Below, in pieces: positions 17,717 through 26,577 of a stretch of DNA of 64,000 nucleotides (positions are counted from its first letter, which is position 1; every line of letters begins with the position of its first letter). Origin of the DNA: Acidobacteriota bacterium. Its GTDB lineage: Bacteria > Acidobacteriota > Blastocatellia > RBC074. The stretch spans positions 1 through 64,000 of the forward strand of contig JAFDVL010000053.1 of NCBI GenBank assembly GCA_018268995.1, read 5' to 3'. The notes beneath the pieces were generated by a model. That model was given only the letters and a program-made list of their open reading frames with translations, did not search any database and was not told where the DNA came from. The position numbers and the translations under genes are program-made.

Positions 17717-18289
17717 TCAAAACTGCACCCGCTCATACAATTCCGCCAGCGTCAGCGTAACGCCCAGAGATTCCAATTGCACTTCGCTTTCCAATCCTTC
17801 GTGTTCGATGCGCAGCCAGCGTCTTCGGCTCTGCTTGATGTATTGAATGACATACGGACGATCCTGCGCGATCAGCAAATACTCTCGAAAGCTTTCAATG
17901 GATTGATACTCTGTAAACTTCTTGCCTTGATCGTAGTTTTCTGTCGAAGGCGACAAAACCTCAATTATCAGGATTGGGTTGACGAGGCGATATTGTCCTT
18001 CGATTTCATCAAAGACCGATTCGCCACAAGCAACCGATGCGTCAGGATAGCGATACGGGAAAGCGGCTGGCACATTGATGCGCATATCTGCATTGAATAC
18101 TTCACAAGTTTTCCCGTGCAGTTTCTCTCGCAAAATACTGCATACATTAACACTCAAGCGCGAATGATTCGGGCTGCCGCCCGCCATCGCAAACACCTCG
18201 CCATCGAAGTATTCGTAGCGTTCTTCGGAGTTTTTATCCAACGCTATGTATTCTTCAACCGTCAATTTCGTGATGGGAATTGCTGACAT
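17717..18289 (-). CDS. Uma2-family endonuclease-fold protein
   Basis: 190 residues from the ATG at 18289, chosen for the GAGGGAGAAA ribosome site; an upstream in-frame start at 18325 overlaps mutL. Uma2 (DUF820) features: LTVEEYIAL, YFDGEVFAMAGGSPNHSRL, YPDASVACG, and the PD-(D/E)xK core in NPILIIEVLSPSTENYDQGKKFTEYQS, followed by EYLLIAQD. The fold is that of restriction-like nucleases, but the physiological substrate of the family is unknown. It starts 11 bases after the mutL stop and is probably co-transcribed with mutL. A second Uma2 gene lies at 60872. Confidence 0.88.
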   Translation of the reverse strand: MSAIPITKLTVEEYIALDKNSEERYEYFDGEVFAMAGGSPNHSRLSVNVCSILREKLHGKTCEVFNADMRINVPAAFPYRYPDASVACGESVFDEIEGQYRLVNPILIIEVLSPSTENYDQGKKFTEYQSIESFREYLLIAQDRPYVIQYIKQSRRRWLRIEHEGLESEVQLESLGVTLTLAELYERVQF

Positions 18290-18299
18290 AGTTTCTCCC

Positions 18300-20282
18300 T
18301 CAAATCCGCTGGAACGCCTTCTCAATCTCGCGCGATGTCATCCGCAAAATGATCGGTCTGCCGTGCGGACACGTCGCTGGATTGTTGCATTTCAACAACT
18401 CATCAATCAGCCACGTCATTTTCTCCGGCGTCAGGATCATGTTGATTTTGATGGCGGCGCGACACGCTAACCCAGCCGCAATTTCAGCGCGAATCTCATC
18501 CATCGTCAAGCCGCGTCGCTCCTGCTCAATTGCTTCGAGCAACGAAATCAACAACGCTTTGGCCGCGTCTTTCGGGATCGCCGCCGGGATCGCTTTGACC
18601 GCAATCGTGCGCCCGGAAAGCTGGCCGATTTCAAAACCATTCGTTTCCAACTCCGGCGCGAGTTGATCGAACGCAGCGGCCTGCGCAGGCGTCAAATCAA
18701 TCGCTTCGGGCAACAACAATCGCTGCGATTCGATCTGCTTTTCGTTGAGCTTTTGCCAATGCTGCTCGAACAAAATCCGTTCGTGCGCAACGTGCTGATC
18801 AATCAGCATGAAACCGACACGATCCACCGCAATGATGAAGCTGTTGTGCATTTGCCCCAGCGGTTTAATATCGTCTGGAATCAACGACAAATCATTCGCG
18901 GGTTTGAGCGGCGAGTGCGAAAAATCTCCGCCTTTGGTGCCAAGACAACCGATGCGAATGCCATAACGAATCGGCGTGAACTTGCTCTGCGTCGGCGTGA
19001 TCGCAGGAATGTCAGTGACAGGTTCGGGCGTGGTTAAGTTGATGCGCGGTTGTTCGAGTTGCGGGCTTGATTGTGAAGGCGGAGCAAGCGGGACGCTTGC
19101 GCTCCCAGGCGCTTCGCGTTCTTCGGGCGATTCAGGGCTTTGGGCATACAACGCAGCAACCATTTCTTCGCGTGACAATCGCGGCGGCTGATACGCTTCG
19201 CCCGAAGGCATCGGACGTTCATAGCGCGGCGGCTCTGTCACACGCGGCAAAGTCAAGCTCGGCTCCAATGGCGCGAGCGGCGTGACCGCAGCTTTTGCGC
19301 CGCCAATCGAAGCGCGAATCGCATCGCGCACCGTGTCATGCACAATCGTCGTGCGCACAAATCGCACTTCGGTTTTCGCCGGATGCACGTTGACATCCAC
19401 ATCGCCCGGCGGCACTTCGACAAACAACATCGCCGACGGATACACGCCCGCTGGCATCATCGCGCGATAGGCTTCTGTCAACGCGCGACTCAACACTTTG
19501 TCGCGCACGTAACGACCGTTGACGAAGAAATACTGGGCGTCCTTCGTCGTGCGCGTGACCGAAGGCGAAGACACAAACCCCGTCACGCGCGTCTCGCCCG
19601 CTTCGCCATACACTTCAATCAACGCACCGACGAAATCGCCACCAAACAATTGATACGCGCGTTCGCGCACCGTTTCGACGGGCGTCACGCTGAGGCTTTC
19701 GCGTCCGTTGTTCGTGAGTGTGAAGGCAAGTTTCGGGTTCGCCAGCGCGTAATGCGTGACGAGGTTGGCGATGTGAAAACTTTCGGTCGCTTCGGATTTC
19801 AGGAATTTCAAGCGTGCCGGAACATTGAAAAACAAGCTCTTGATTTCAAATTCGGAGCCGCGCGCAAACGCCGCATCTTTCACGTTCAGCATTTTGCCGC
19901 CGTGAATTTCGACTTGCGTGCCGACAAGATCATTCGCCGTTTGCGTGAGCAATTTGACCTTGCTGACCGCCGCAATCGAAGCCAACGCCTCACCGCGAAA
20001 GCCGAGCGTTACAATTGAACCGAGGTCGTCCGCCGTTTTGATCTTGCTGGTTGCGTGTCGCTCAAACGCCAAAATCGCATCATCGCGCATCATCCCTTCG
20101 CCATCGTCCGCAATGCGAATTAAGCGTCGTCCGCCGGATTCAATGTCTACACGAAGGCGCGTCGCACCCGCATCAATCGCATTTTCGATGAGTTCTTTGA
20201 CAATCGAAGCCGGTCGCTCCACGACTTCTCCGGCAGCGATTTGATTGGCAAGTTGATCTGGTAGTACACGAATCTTAGACAT
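18300..20282 (-). CDS. mutL: DNA mismatch repair protein MutL, endonuclease type
   Basis: 660 residues. The GHKL ATPase (1-330) starts VLPDQLANQIAAGEVVERP with ELIENAIDAGA, ADDGEGM and GFRGEALASI. The C-terminal dimerisation domain (about 460-650) keeps the endonuclease motif DQHVAHERILFE (D-Q-H-x3-E-x4-E), LACRAAIK and the zinc-site CPHGRPI, so this MutL should nick DNA, as in species without MutH. The linker (about 330-450) is Pro-rich and contains APGSASVPLAP, which is the translation of half a GGGAGCGC repeat (19080-19125). The start lies just inside the right-hand neighbour of the four-helix-bundle element. Cytosolic, with MutS and the clamp. Confidence 0.96.
   Translation of the reverse strand: MSKIRVLPDQLANQIAAGEVVERPASIVKELIENAIDAGATRLRVDIESGGRRLIRIADDGEGMMRDDAILAFERHATSKIKTADDLGSIVTLGFRGEALASIAAVSKVKLLTQTANDLVGTQVEIHGGKMLNVKDAAFARGSEFEIKSLFFNVPARLKFLKSEATESFHIANLVTHYALANPKLAFTLTNNGRESLSVTPVETVRERAYQLFGGDFVGALIEVYGEAGETRVTGFVSSPSVTRTTKDAQYFFVNGRYVRDKVLSRALTEAYRAMMPAGVYPSAMLFVEVPPGDVDVNVHPAKTEVRFVRTTIVHDTVRDAIRASIGGAKAAVTPLAPLEPSLTLPRVTEPPRYERPMPSGEAYQPPRLSREEMVAALYAQSPESPEEREAPGSASVPLAPPSQSSPQLEQPRINLTTPEPVTDIPAITPTQSKFTPIRYGIRIGCLGTKGGDFSHSPLKPANDLSLIPDDIKPLGQMHNSFIIAVDRVGFMLIDQHVAHERILFEQHWQKLNEKQIESQRLLLPEAIDLTPAQAAAFDQLAPELETNGFEIGQLSGRTIAVKAIPAAIPKDAAKALLISLLEAIEQERRGLTMDEIRAEIAAGLACRAAIKINMILTPEKMTWLIDELLKCNNPATCPHGRPIILRMTSREIEKAFQRI
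19080..19125. repeat. Half GGGAGCGC element inside mutL
   Basis: GACGCTTGCGCTCCCAGGCG and flanking bases match one arm of the dispersed elements at 10017, 43831 and 54291. Only one arm is present, it is in frame, and it encodes APGSASVPLAP in the MutL linker. Confidence 0.8.
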
Positions 20283-20289
20283 TGGGTAG

Positions 20290-20790
20290 TAGATGCTGGA
20301 TGCTAGATGTTGGATGCTAGGGGGAGGGGGGGAGGAAGATAAGAGTCAGAGATGGAGCGCATTAGGCCGTTTAGCATGCGGCCAATTTCATCCATTTGGG
20401 CACGGGTGGCTTGGTATTGGGGTTCAGTGATGAAGGCTAGTTGAAAAGACACTTCGATGTGGGTGTCTAGTTCCCAGAGAGAGCCGCGTGCGTTGCCGAG
20501 AAAATGTTGGTATTCGCCTTTGAGTCTTCGTCCTTGTCCTTCAGCAATGTTGGCTGGGATGGAAGTTGCAGCGCGCCGAATTTGACTGACCAATCCATAA
20601 ATTTCCTCCCTCGGAAATCCTTTCGTCAGGTCATAAAGCACAACGACAAGCTGAACCGCCTTCTGCCAAACGATCAAATCCCGATGACTTTTTATGGGGC
20701 CGCTTTCATTCATTCTCTATCCCCTATACTTCATTTTCACCAAACTCCCTCCCCCTAAACCCAGCATCCAGCATCTAGCATCCAGCATCT
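20290..20790. mobile_element. IVS-like unit: four-helix-bundle gene between heptamer inverted repeats
   Basis: The left arm 20290-20334 (AGATGCTGGATGCTAGATGT, then a G-rich run) is complementary to the right arm 20745-20790 (C-rich run, then CAGCATCTAGCATCCAGCAT). Both are tandem 7-base units (TGGATGC/TAGATGC). The unit, about 500 bp, holds just the four-helix-bundle gene and fills the mutL-aspS gap. The 23S rRNA intervening sequences that encode S23 proteins have the same plan, but there is no rRNA here. Mobility is inferred. Confidence 0.65.
20303..20713 (-). CDS. Four-helix-bundle (S23/IVP, Avd-like) protein
   Basis: 136 residues. Hallmarks of the 23S-rRNA-intervening-sequence protein family: SHRDLIVWQKAVQLVVVLYDLTKGFPREEIYGLVSQIRRAATSIPANIAEGQGR, then FLGNARGSLWELDTHIEVSF. 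Related to Avd of diversity-generating retroelements; it forms a basic pentameric bundle that probably binds nucleic acid. No reverse transcriptase or rRNA is nearby. The last residues (LPPPLPLASNI) are encoded by the element's inverted repeat. The start is the first of two overlapping ATGs. Role in the host unknown. Confidence 0.93.
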   Translation of the reverse strand: MNESGPIKSHRDLIVWQKAVQLVVVLYDLTKGFPREEIYGLVSQIRRAATSIPANIAEGQGRRLKGEYQHFLGNARGSLWELDTHIEVSFQLAFITEPQYQATRAQMDEIGRMLNGLMRSISDSYLPPPLPLASNI

Positions 20791-20793
20791 CAA

Positions 20794-22575
20794 TCATGAA
20801 AACTCAACCGTCTTGATCTTCAACTCATCTAGTTGCTTCTTGTCCACTTCGCTCGGACTATCGGTCATCAAATCAGAACCACTCGCCACTTTCGGGAACG
20901 CGATCACGTCGCGCAGAGATTTCGCGCCTGCGAGCAACATCGCAAAGCGATCCACACCGAGCGCGATGCCTCCGTGCGGAGGCGTGCCGTAGCTCAAGGC
21001 GTCCAAAAAGAAGCCGAATTTTTCGCGCGCTTCTGCTTCGCTCAAGCCGAGCGCCTTGAAAATTTTCGCCTGCACGTCGGAGCGGTGAATTCGGATTGAG
21101 CCGCCGCCGAGTTCGCTGCCGTTGAAAACCAGGTCATACGCCTTCGCGCGCACTTTGCTCAAATCGCCTTCGAGGTTGTTGATGTCATCGTCAATCGGCG
21201 ACGTGAACGGATGATGTTTGGCGTAGTAGCGTTTGTCGTCGGCGTGATATTCGAACATCGGGAAATCTACGACCCAGAGCAATTTGTTTTCGGCTTCGTT
21301 CGTCAGGTTTTCGCGGCGCGCGATTTCCAGGCGCACTTGCCCCAGCGCGTTGCACGACGTTTCCCAATCGCCGCCAATCATCAGCACCGCATCGCCGACG
21401 GTTGCGCCAACAGCTTGATTGATCGCGGTGATACCGTCCGCGCCCAGGAATTTCGTGAGCGCAGATTTGTTCTCATTTTCCAAAACCTGAATGTACGCGA
21501 GGCCGCCTGCACCGTGACGTTTCGCGTGTTCGCCGATTTCGTCGTATTGCTTGCGCGACCACGTGGCTGCGCCTTTGACGACCAAGGCTTTGACCGCGCC
21601 GCCTTTGGCTACGGCATCGGCGAAGACGGGGAACGGGCCGTTAGCGAAGTGCTCCGACAAATCCTGCATCTCCAAGCCGAAGCGCAAATCGGGTTTATCC
21701 GAGCCGTATTTGTTCATCGCTTCGTTGTACGGCATGCGCTGGAACGGGCGTGCGGGGACTTCGTGACCAGCCGCCTGGAAAACAGCGCAAACCATTCCTT
21801 CGACGATGTCGAAAACATCGTCGGGCTGCACGAAACTCATCTCCATATCAATCTGCGTGAATTCGGGCTGCCGATCTGCACGCAAATCTTCGTCGCGGAA
21901 GCAGCGCGCGATTTGGAAATATTTGTCGTAGCCCGCGATCATCAGCAATTGCTTGAAGAGTTGCGGCGATTGCGGCAGCGCATAAAACTTGCCCGGTGCC
22001 GTGCGCGCCGGAACCAGATAATCGCGCGCGCCTTCGGGCGTGGATTTCGTCAGAATCGGCGTTTCAATTTCAAAGAAGCCGCGCGAATCCAGATAATCAC
22101 GAACCGCCAATGTGATCTTGTGGCGCAGGCGGAAATTCTTTTGCATCTCCAACCGACGCAAATCCAGATAGCGATATTTCAAGCGTAGTTCTTCGCTCGC
22201 CAGGGTGTTTTCCAATTCAAAGGGCGGCGTCTGCGCGTCATTCAAAAACTTGATTTCGGTTGCCGCAACTTCGACTTCGCCCGTCGCCATCACGGGATTG
22301 AAATTCTTTTCGTCGCGCGCGATGCATTCGCCGGTAATCGCAATGACGAATTCGCGGCGCACCTGCTTCGCCTTCGCCAATAATTCTGCATTGACGCTTT
22401 CATTAAAGACGATTTGCGTGATGCCTTCGCGGTCGCGCAGGTGAATGAATAACAACTGTCCCTGATCGCGGTAGCTGTTGACCCAGCCCATCAAGGTTAC
22501 AGTTTGTCCGACGTGTGCAGTGCGCAATGCCCCGCAATGATGAGTTCGTTTGGTTTGTCCTAAATGATCTAACAT
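20794..22575 (-). CDS. aspS: Aspartyl-tRNA synthetase, bacterial type
   Basis: 593 residues, the normal length for bacterial AspRS. N-terminal OB-fold anticodon-binding domain (about 1-130, VTLMGWVNSYRDQGQLLFIHLRDREG), class II core with motif 2 FRDEDLRADRQPEFTQIDME, a bacterial GAD insertion (about 300-420), and motif 3 GIALGVDRFAMLLAG. It charges tRNA-Asp in the cytosol; whether it is discriminating or also charges tRNA-Asn cannot be told here. Downstream of hisS in the same orientation with a heptamer inverted repeat between; the stop is 3 bases from the four-helix-bundle element. Confidence 0.97.
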   Translation of the reverse strand: MLDHLGQTKRTHHCGALRTAHVGQTVTLMGWVNSYRDQGQLLFIHLRDREGITQIVFNESVNAELLAKAKQVRREFVIAITGECIARDEKNFNPVMATGEVEVAATEIKFLNDAQTPPFELENTLASEELRLKYRYLDLRRLEMQKNFRLRHKITLAVRDYLDSRGFFEIETPILTKSTPEGARDYLVPARTAPGKFYALPQSPQLFKQLLMIAGYDKYFQIARCFRDEDLRADRQPEFTQIDMEMSFVQPDDVFDIVEGMVCAVFQAAGHEVPARPFQRMPYNEAMNKYGSDKPDLRFGLEMQDLSEHFANGPFPVFADAVAKGGAVKALVVKGAATWSRKQYDEIGEHAKRHGAGGLAYIQVLENENKSALTKFLGADGITAINQAVGATVGDAVLMIGGDWETSCNALGQVRLEIARRENLTNEAENKLLWVVDFPMFEYHADDKRYYAKHHPFTSPIDDDINNLEGDLSKVRAKAYDLVFNGSELGGGSIRIHRSDVQAKIFKALGLSEAEAREKFGFFLDALSYGTPPHGGIALGVDRFAMLLAGAKSLRDVIAFPKVASGSDLMTDSPSEVDKKQLDELKIKTVEFS

Positions 22576-22581
22576 AAAATG

Positions 22582-22659
22582 AGGTGGTCGGTGGTCGGTG
22601 GTCGGCGGTCGGCGGATAGTTTTTCAACTGGCCACCGACCACTGGCCCCTAACCACCAA
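22582..22659. repeat. Heptamer-type inverted repeat between hisS and aspS
   Basis: Tandem units of TGGTCGG/CGGTCGG at 22582-22616 face a complementary but shorter arm at 22631-22659 (GCCACCGACCACTGG and beyond). The right arm supplies the last codons of hisS (LLGG and the stop). Confidence 0.75.
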
Positions 22660-23932
22660 GAAGTTTTGATTTGATTGATTCCAAGTCTAACGATTCCTGT
22701 TCGCCTGTGGTCATATTTTTCAGGCCGTACATTCCCGTAGCAATTTCGTTGTCGCCGATGATGAGCGCATAGCGGGCGTGAAACTTGTTTGCCTGCGCCA
22801 TCGCCTTTTTCATTTTGCGCTCTTCAAATTCGAGCGCGACGCTCAGGCCTGCGCTGCGCAATTCGCGGGCGATTAAAAAGGATTTCTCCCTGGCAGCCTC
22901 GCCTAAATACACAATGAACACGTCTGCTGCTGAAGCGGTGCGCAAGCGTTCGGCCTCGTCCGGCGGAATCGAAAGAACCATGCGATCCAGTCCAAACGCA
23001 AAGCCAAAGCCTTTTGCGGGCGGCCCGCCAATCGTTTCGGAAAGCCCGTCGTAGCGGCCTCCGCCGACAATCGTGTTCTGCGCGCCGAGGCTTCCGCCAA
23101 TGATTTCAAAGGCCGTGCGGGTGTAATAATCCAAGCCGCGCACCATCCGTGGATTCACGGTGTACGCAATGCCGCGCGCGTCGAGGTGCGCTTTGAAATC
23201 GGCGAAGTGTTGTGCTGAGGCGTCATCCAGCGAGTCCGTGATCGTCGGCAAATCAGCAATCAATGCCTGACAATTCGGATTTTTGCAGTCAAACATTCTG
23301 AGCGCATTCGTCTCGTAACGGTGTTTGCAGTCGTCGCAGAACTTGTCCAACTGCTGAGCCGCTGCGGCGCGTAGTTTTTCTAAATACGCCGGACGCGACG
23401 TAGCATCGCCGACCGAATTGATGAGCAGCGTCGTGTCGGTAATCTTTAATTCCTTCAGCATCCAATCCAGCATTTCGATGACTTCGGCTTCAATCGCCGG
23501 ATCGTCGTGGCCCAAAACTTCGACGCCGATCTGGTAAAACTGACGATAGCGTCCGGCCTGCGGGCGTTCGCGGCGAAACATCTGCCCGATGTAATACAAC
23601 TTTGTGACTTCACCCTGCGCTTTGTCGTTGTACATCTTGTGCTGAATGTACGCGCGCACGACCGACGCTGTATTTTCGGGTCGGAGCGTCAACGAAGTCT
23701 GATCGCTGTCCTTATCAATGAACGTGTACATTTCTTTGTGAACGATGTCGGTCGCTTCGCCAACGCCGCGTGCAAAGAGTTCGGTTTTCTCGAAGATCGG
23801 GGTGCGAATTTCTGAACAGCCATAGCGGCGAAAAGCTTCGCGCGCGACGGCCTCGACGCGCAGCCATAGCGGCATGTCGGCAGGTAAGATGTCTCGTGTG
23901 CCTTTGACGGTTTGAATCATAAAAGTTGTCAT
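22649..23932 (-). CDS. hisS: Histidyl-tRNA synthetase
   Basis: 427 residues, class II. Begins near MIQTVKGTRDILPAD, the usual HisRS N-terminus; Met5 (23920) is an equally good start, since the first four residues lie next to a repeat. Motif 2 region LTLRPENTASVVRAYIQH, histidine loops GLDYYTRTAFEI and GGGRYDGLSETIGG, and motif 3 GFAFGLDRM. The C-terminal anticodon-binding domain follows (about 325-427, ADVFIVYLG). Cytosolic enzyme charging tRNA-His. First gene of the hisS-aspS-mutL minus-strand run. Confidence 0.97.
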   Translation of the reverse strand: MTTFMIQTVKGTRDILPADMPLWLRVEAVAREAFRRYGCSEIRTPIFEKTELFARGVGEATDIVHKEMYTFIDKDSDQTSLTLRPENTASVVRAYIQHKMYNDKAQGEVTKLYYIGQMFRRERPQAGRYRQFYQIGVEVLGHDDPAIEAEVIEMLDWMLKELKITDTTLLINSVGDATSRPAYLEKLRAAAAQQLDKFCDDCKHRYETNALRMFDCKNPNCQALIADLPTITDSLDDASAQHFADFKAHLDARGIAYTVNPRMVRGLDYYTRTAFEIIGGSLGAQNTIVGGGRYDGLSETIGGPPAKGFGFAFGLDRMVLSIPPDEAERLRTASAADVFIVYLGEAAREKSFLIARELRSAGLSVALEFEERKMKKAMAQANKFHARYALIIGDNEIATGMYGLKNMTTGEQESLDLESIKSKLLGG

Positions 23933-24012
23933 TGCTCACTTGTTATTAGTCACTTGCTATTTGCTGCCTGAATCAAACCAGGGACAAAGGACTAACGACA
24001 ACGGACTAAGCA
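23933..24012. repeat. Heptamer-type inverted repeat upstream of hisS
   Basis: Units such as TCACTTG, TTATTAG, TCACTTG, CTATTTG on the left (about 23935-23970) face GGACAAA, GGACTAA, CGACAAC, GGACTAA on the right (about 23991-24010). Complementarity is imperfect, but both arms keep a 7-base period. It covers the hisS leader. Confidence 0.55.
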
Positions 24013-24108
24013 AAATGAATCGCGCATTCTAGCACAGAGCTTTTTACTCGTCGCTGCATTTTGCGGGTAATGTGATGAGGAAAATGAGGATTGGCGGGTT
24101 TGCAGGGC

Positions 24109-26577
24109 TTACGCCGCAATGTTTTCTGTGAATGAATGGCGCGCGGCTTTATCGGCTTGCAGTCGAATTTGAGCAGCATCCAGCAATTGATCTATGGTCT
24201 CGCCATCTTCGACTAATCGGGCATGTCCGAGGCTAATACCAAAAACAACGTCGTCTACCGAAAGCAGGAATGAACGCCCTTCGATGATGGCACTTTGAAT
24301 GCGAGCGCTGATCTGGCTGGCGGTTTCGGGCGAAACATTGCGCAGGATGACAACGAATTGATCGCCCAAGTAGTGGATCAGGGTATCGGACTTTCGCAGT
24401 TGCGCTTTAATCAAGGCAGCAATTTCTCGAATGGCTTCATCCGTGCGCTTATTTTCAGCTTTTTCAGTCACCTGCCGAAAGCCGCTCAAATCAGCCAGAA
24501 GTAGGGCCAGGGGAAAGGTAGGAGAAAGAACTTTTTCCTGTTCAAATTGAGCACGTAAATATCGTGCATTCGGCAACCCCGTCAAGGCATCACTCATTGC
24601 CTGTTGTTGTGCGGCCAAATGTTTTTTGGCACTGCAAAGAACATCAGAAATCAATTCGGTCGCTCGTTTGAGACGATAAATCTGATCGTTATCGAACGAT
24701 TTCAGGGTGCGGGAGTAAACCGTAAGTGCCCCCTGTAGATCATCTTTTTTCATGATCGGGAACACCGCAACCGTTTGATAGCCACTCAATCCCGCCCCAT
24801 CTTTGCGGCTCAATTCCAGAGCAAAAATATCCAATGCAGGGTCTGTATTGGCAAAGTGATTCTGATTCGCCAAAGTCCAGCCTGTCACCCCTTCTCCGGG
24901 CTTGATAAAGAGCCCGTCAAATTTTCCGGCCTGCATTCCAGCAGCAAACTCAACAGGAGCGGTTCGATGATCTTCATCCAGCCAATACAGCACGCAAGTA
25001 TCCGTTTCCGAGTTGAAGGGAATCACACTATCCAGCAAGCTGGTAAAAATCGTCATGGCCTGTTTGACATCCAACACGCCTGCCAACTGCTCCGCAATTT
25101 CAAACAATGCATAGTTGCCCTGTGTGATTTGGCGCGACTCGTGGATGGTTTGGACAAAAGTCGGGCGTGGAGATTTTTCTTCCAACACCTCGGTCACAGG
25201 CTTGGCTTCTCGCTTCTTCTCTGCCTCTTCGGCAAACTGCGTGGCTTGCCGATCCTGTTCCAACTTGGCAACTCGTGCTTCAAATTCGGCGGAATGCTCA
25301 AACAACAAATCCACAATGTTTGGATCATATGCTTTACCGCGTTCCGTTCGTAAGGCCTCCATCGCCTGTTCGCGCGTCATCGCTTTCCGATATTGCCGAT
25401 CTTCACAACGGGATTCATACCCATCCAACACAGCAATGATCCGCGCCGTAAGCGGAATGGCATCTCCAGCTAGACCATTGGGATAGCCTGTTCCATCCCA
25501 ATGCTCGTGATGATGTCTGACAATGGGAGCCAATGGATACGGGAGCTGAATTTGTTCAAGAAGTTGCGCGCCAACTATTGTGTGGAGCTGCATTTTTTCA
25601 TGCTCAGCAACGGAAAGCTTTCCAGGCTTGTTCAAGATATAGTCAGGAACTGCGACATTGCCAATGTCGTGCAACAAGGCCCCTGTCTGCAATGCCTTGA
25701 TTTCCTGTTCAGATAAATGGAGAAGTCGCGCCAGCCCTTCGGCATACACTTGCATCCGTCCCACTCGCCGCGAAGCTCCTTGTTTTTTCGAGTCTACGGC
25801 AGTGATGAACGCTTCCAGCGTGCGCTCATGCATGGCATTGATTTCTTCAGCGTGATGCTGTGCATCCCTGATGTTTTTTACGTATGGGTAGGCAATGGCT
25901 TGTGCTGCGGCTAACAAAGGAACGATGGAGAAAATAACCCAAAAACCGTAGAAATGAACCAGCCCGCTCACAATTGCCGCGATCAGCATGCCTGAAAGTG
26001 AAGTAACAAGCGTCCAGGCATATTCTTTGATCCAGGAAAGCCACAGCATCTTGCCGGGCCGCAGAGCCAGATTCAGCAAAATAAAAGCAATATTAATTAT
26101 CCCCTGGATGACTGCCAGGCAGATCAAGGCAAAGACGTAGAGAAAAAATGTCTTCCGGTCGTATTGAAGCGGTTGAATCGGACCAAATATCTGACGAACA
26201 ATAAAGGCAGAGCTGAAGATTGAAATACAATTGGCAGCAATATTGAAAGAAACTAACAGGTAATTCCTTTTGGCATATTGCATTGACTCGCTACAGGTCA
26301 ATACCGCAGCCACCCATACTGCATCATCAGAGCCACACAAAAGTAATGAGAGGTAAATAAAGGCATCTGAATTCGTCACCGCTGCACTGGAACTGCCGGC
26401 AATGTAAGTAAAAGTTACGCGACTTAAAATGAGCGAAAGAATTGCTAAGGTAATGGATTCAGGACAAAATGGTCGCCCGACCATTTGCCAGGCGGAAAGA
26501 AAAATAACCACCACTCCTACGCCTGATAAGAGGAAGCGATAATATTTTTCATATTTTTTATTCTGCGCTTGCTTCAT
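24109..26577 (-). CDS. Membrane HD-GYP / GAF / degenerate GGDEF signalling protein
   Basis: 822 residues. About seven membrane helices (20-235), then an HD-GYP phosphodiesterase domain (about 250-430) with LLHDIGNVAVPDYILNKPG (HD near 302), VRHHHEHWDGTGYPNGLAGD and IAVLDGY; a GAF-type sensor (about 500-640); and a GGDEF domain (about 660-815) that starts correctly with DALTGLPNARYLR but carries LGDQF instead of GG(D/E)EF. The inhibitory-site motif RKSD stands exactly five residues before it. So c-di-GMP is probably hydrolysed by HD-GYP while the GGDEF part binds rather than makes it; this is inference. The protein is divergent from the 23-residue peptide gene. Confidence 0.9.
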   Translation of the reverse strand: MKQAQNKKYEKYYRFLLSGVGVVVIFLSAWQMVGRPFCPESITLAILSLILSRVTFTYIAGSSSAAVTNSDAFIYLSLLLCGSDDAVWVAAVLTCSESMQYAKRNYLLVSFNIAANCISIFSSAFIVRQIFGPIQPLQYDRKTFFLYVFALICLAVIQGIINIAFILLNLALRPGKMLWLSWIKEYAWTLVTSLSGMLIAAIVSGLVHFYGFWVIFSIVPLLAAAQAIAYPYVKNIRDAQHHAEEINAMHERTLEAFITAVDSKKQGASRRVGRMQVYAEGLARLLHLSEQEIKALQTGALLHDIGNVAVPDYILNKPGKLSVAEHEKMQLHTIVGAQLLEQIQLPYPLAPIVRHHHEHWDGTGYPNGLAGDAIPLTARIIAVLDGYESRCEDRQYRKAMTREQAMEALRTERGKAYDPNIVDLLFEHSAEFEARVAKLEQDRQATQFAEEAEKKREAKPVTEVLEEKSPRPTFVQTIHESRQITQGNYALFEIAEQLAGVLDVKQAMTIFTSLLDSVIPFNSETDTCVLYWLDEDHRTAPVEFAAGMQAGKFDGLFIKPGEGVTGWTLANQNHFANTDPALDIFALELSRKDGAGLSGYQTVAVFPIMKKDDLQGALTVYSRTLKSFDNDQIYRLKRATELISDVLCSAKKHLAAQQQAMSDALTGLPNARYLRAQFEQEKVLSPTFPLALLLADLSGFRQVTEKAENKRTDEAIREIAALIKAQLRKSDTLIHYLGDQFVVILRNVSPETASQISARIQSAIIEGRSFLLSVDDVVFGISLGHARLVEDGETIDQLLDAAQIRLQADKAARHSFTENIAA

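Noticed and set aside
20303..20713. Avd of a diversity-generating retroelement
   Set aside because: The fold is shared, but there is no reverse transcriptase, template repeat or variable target gene nearby.
21211..22188. Long plus-strand open frame of 325 codons
   Set aside because: Antisense to aspS, whose motifs are unmistakable; the frame has the His/Arg/Phe-rich composition of a shadow frame and no ribosome site.
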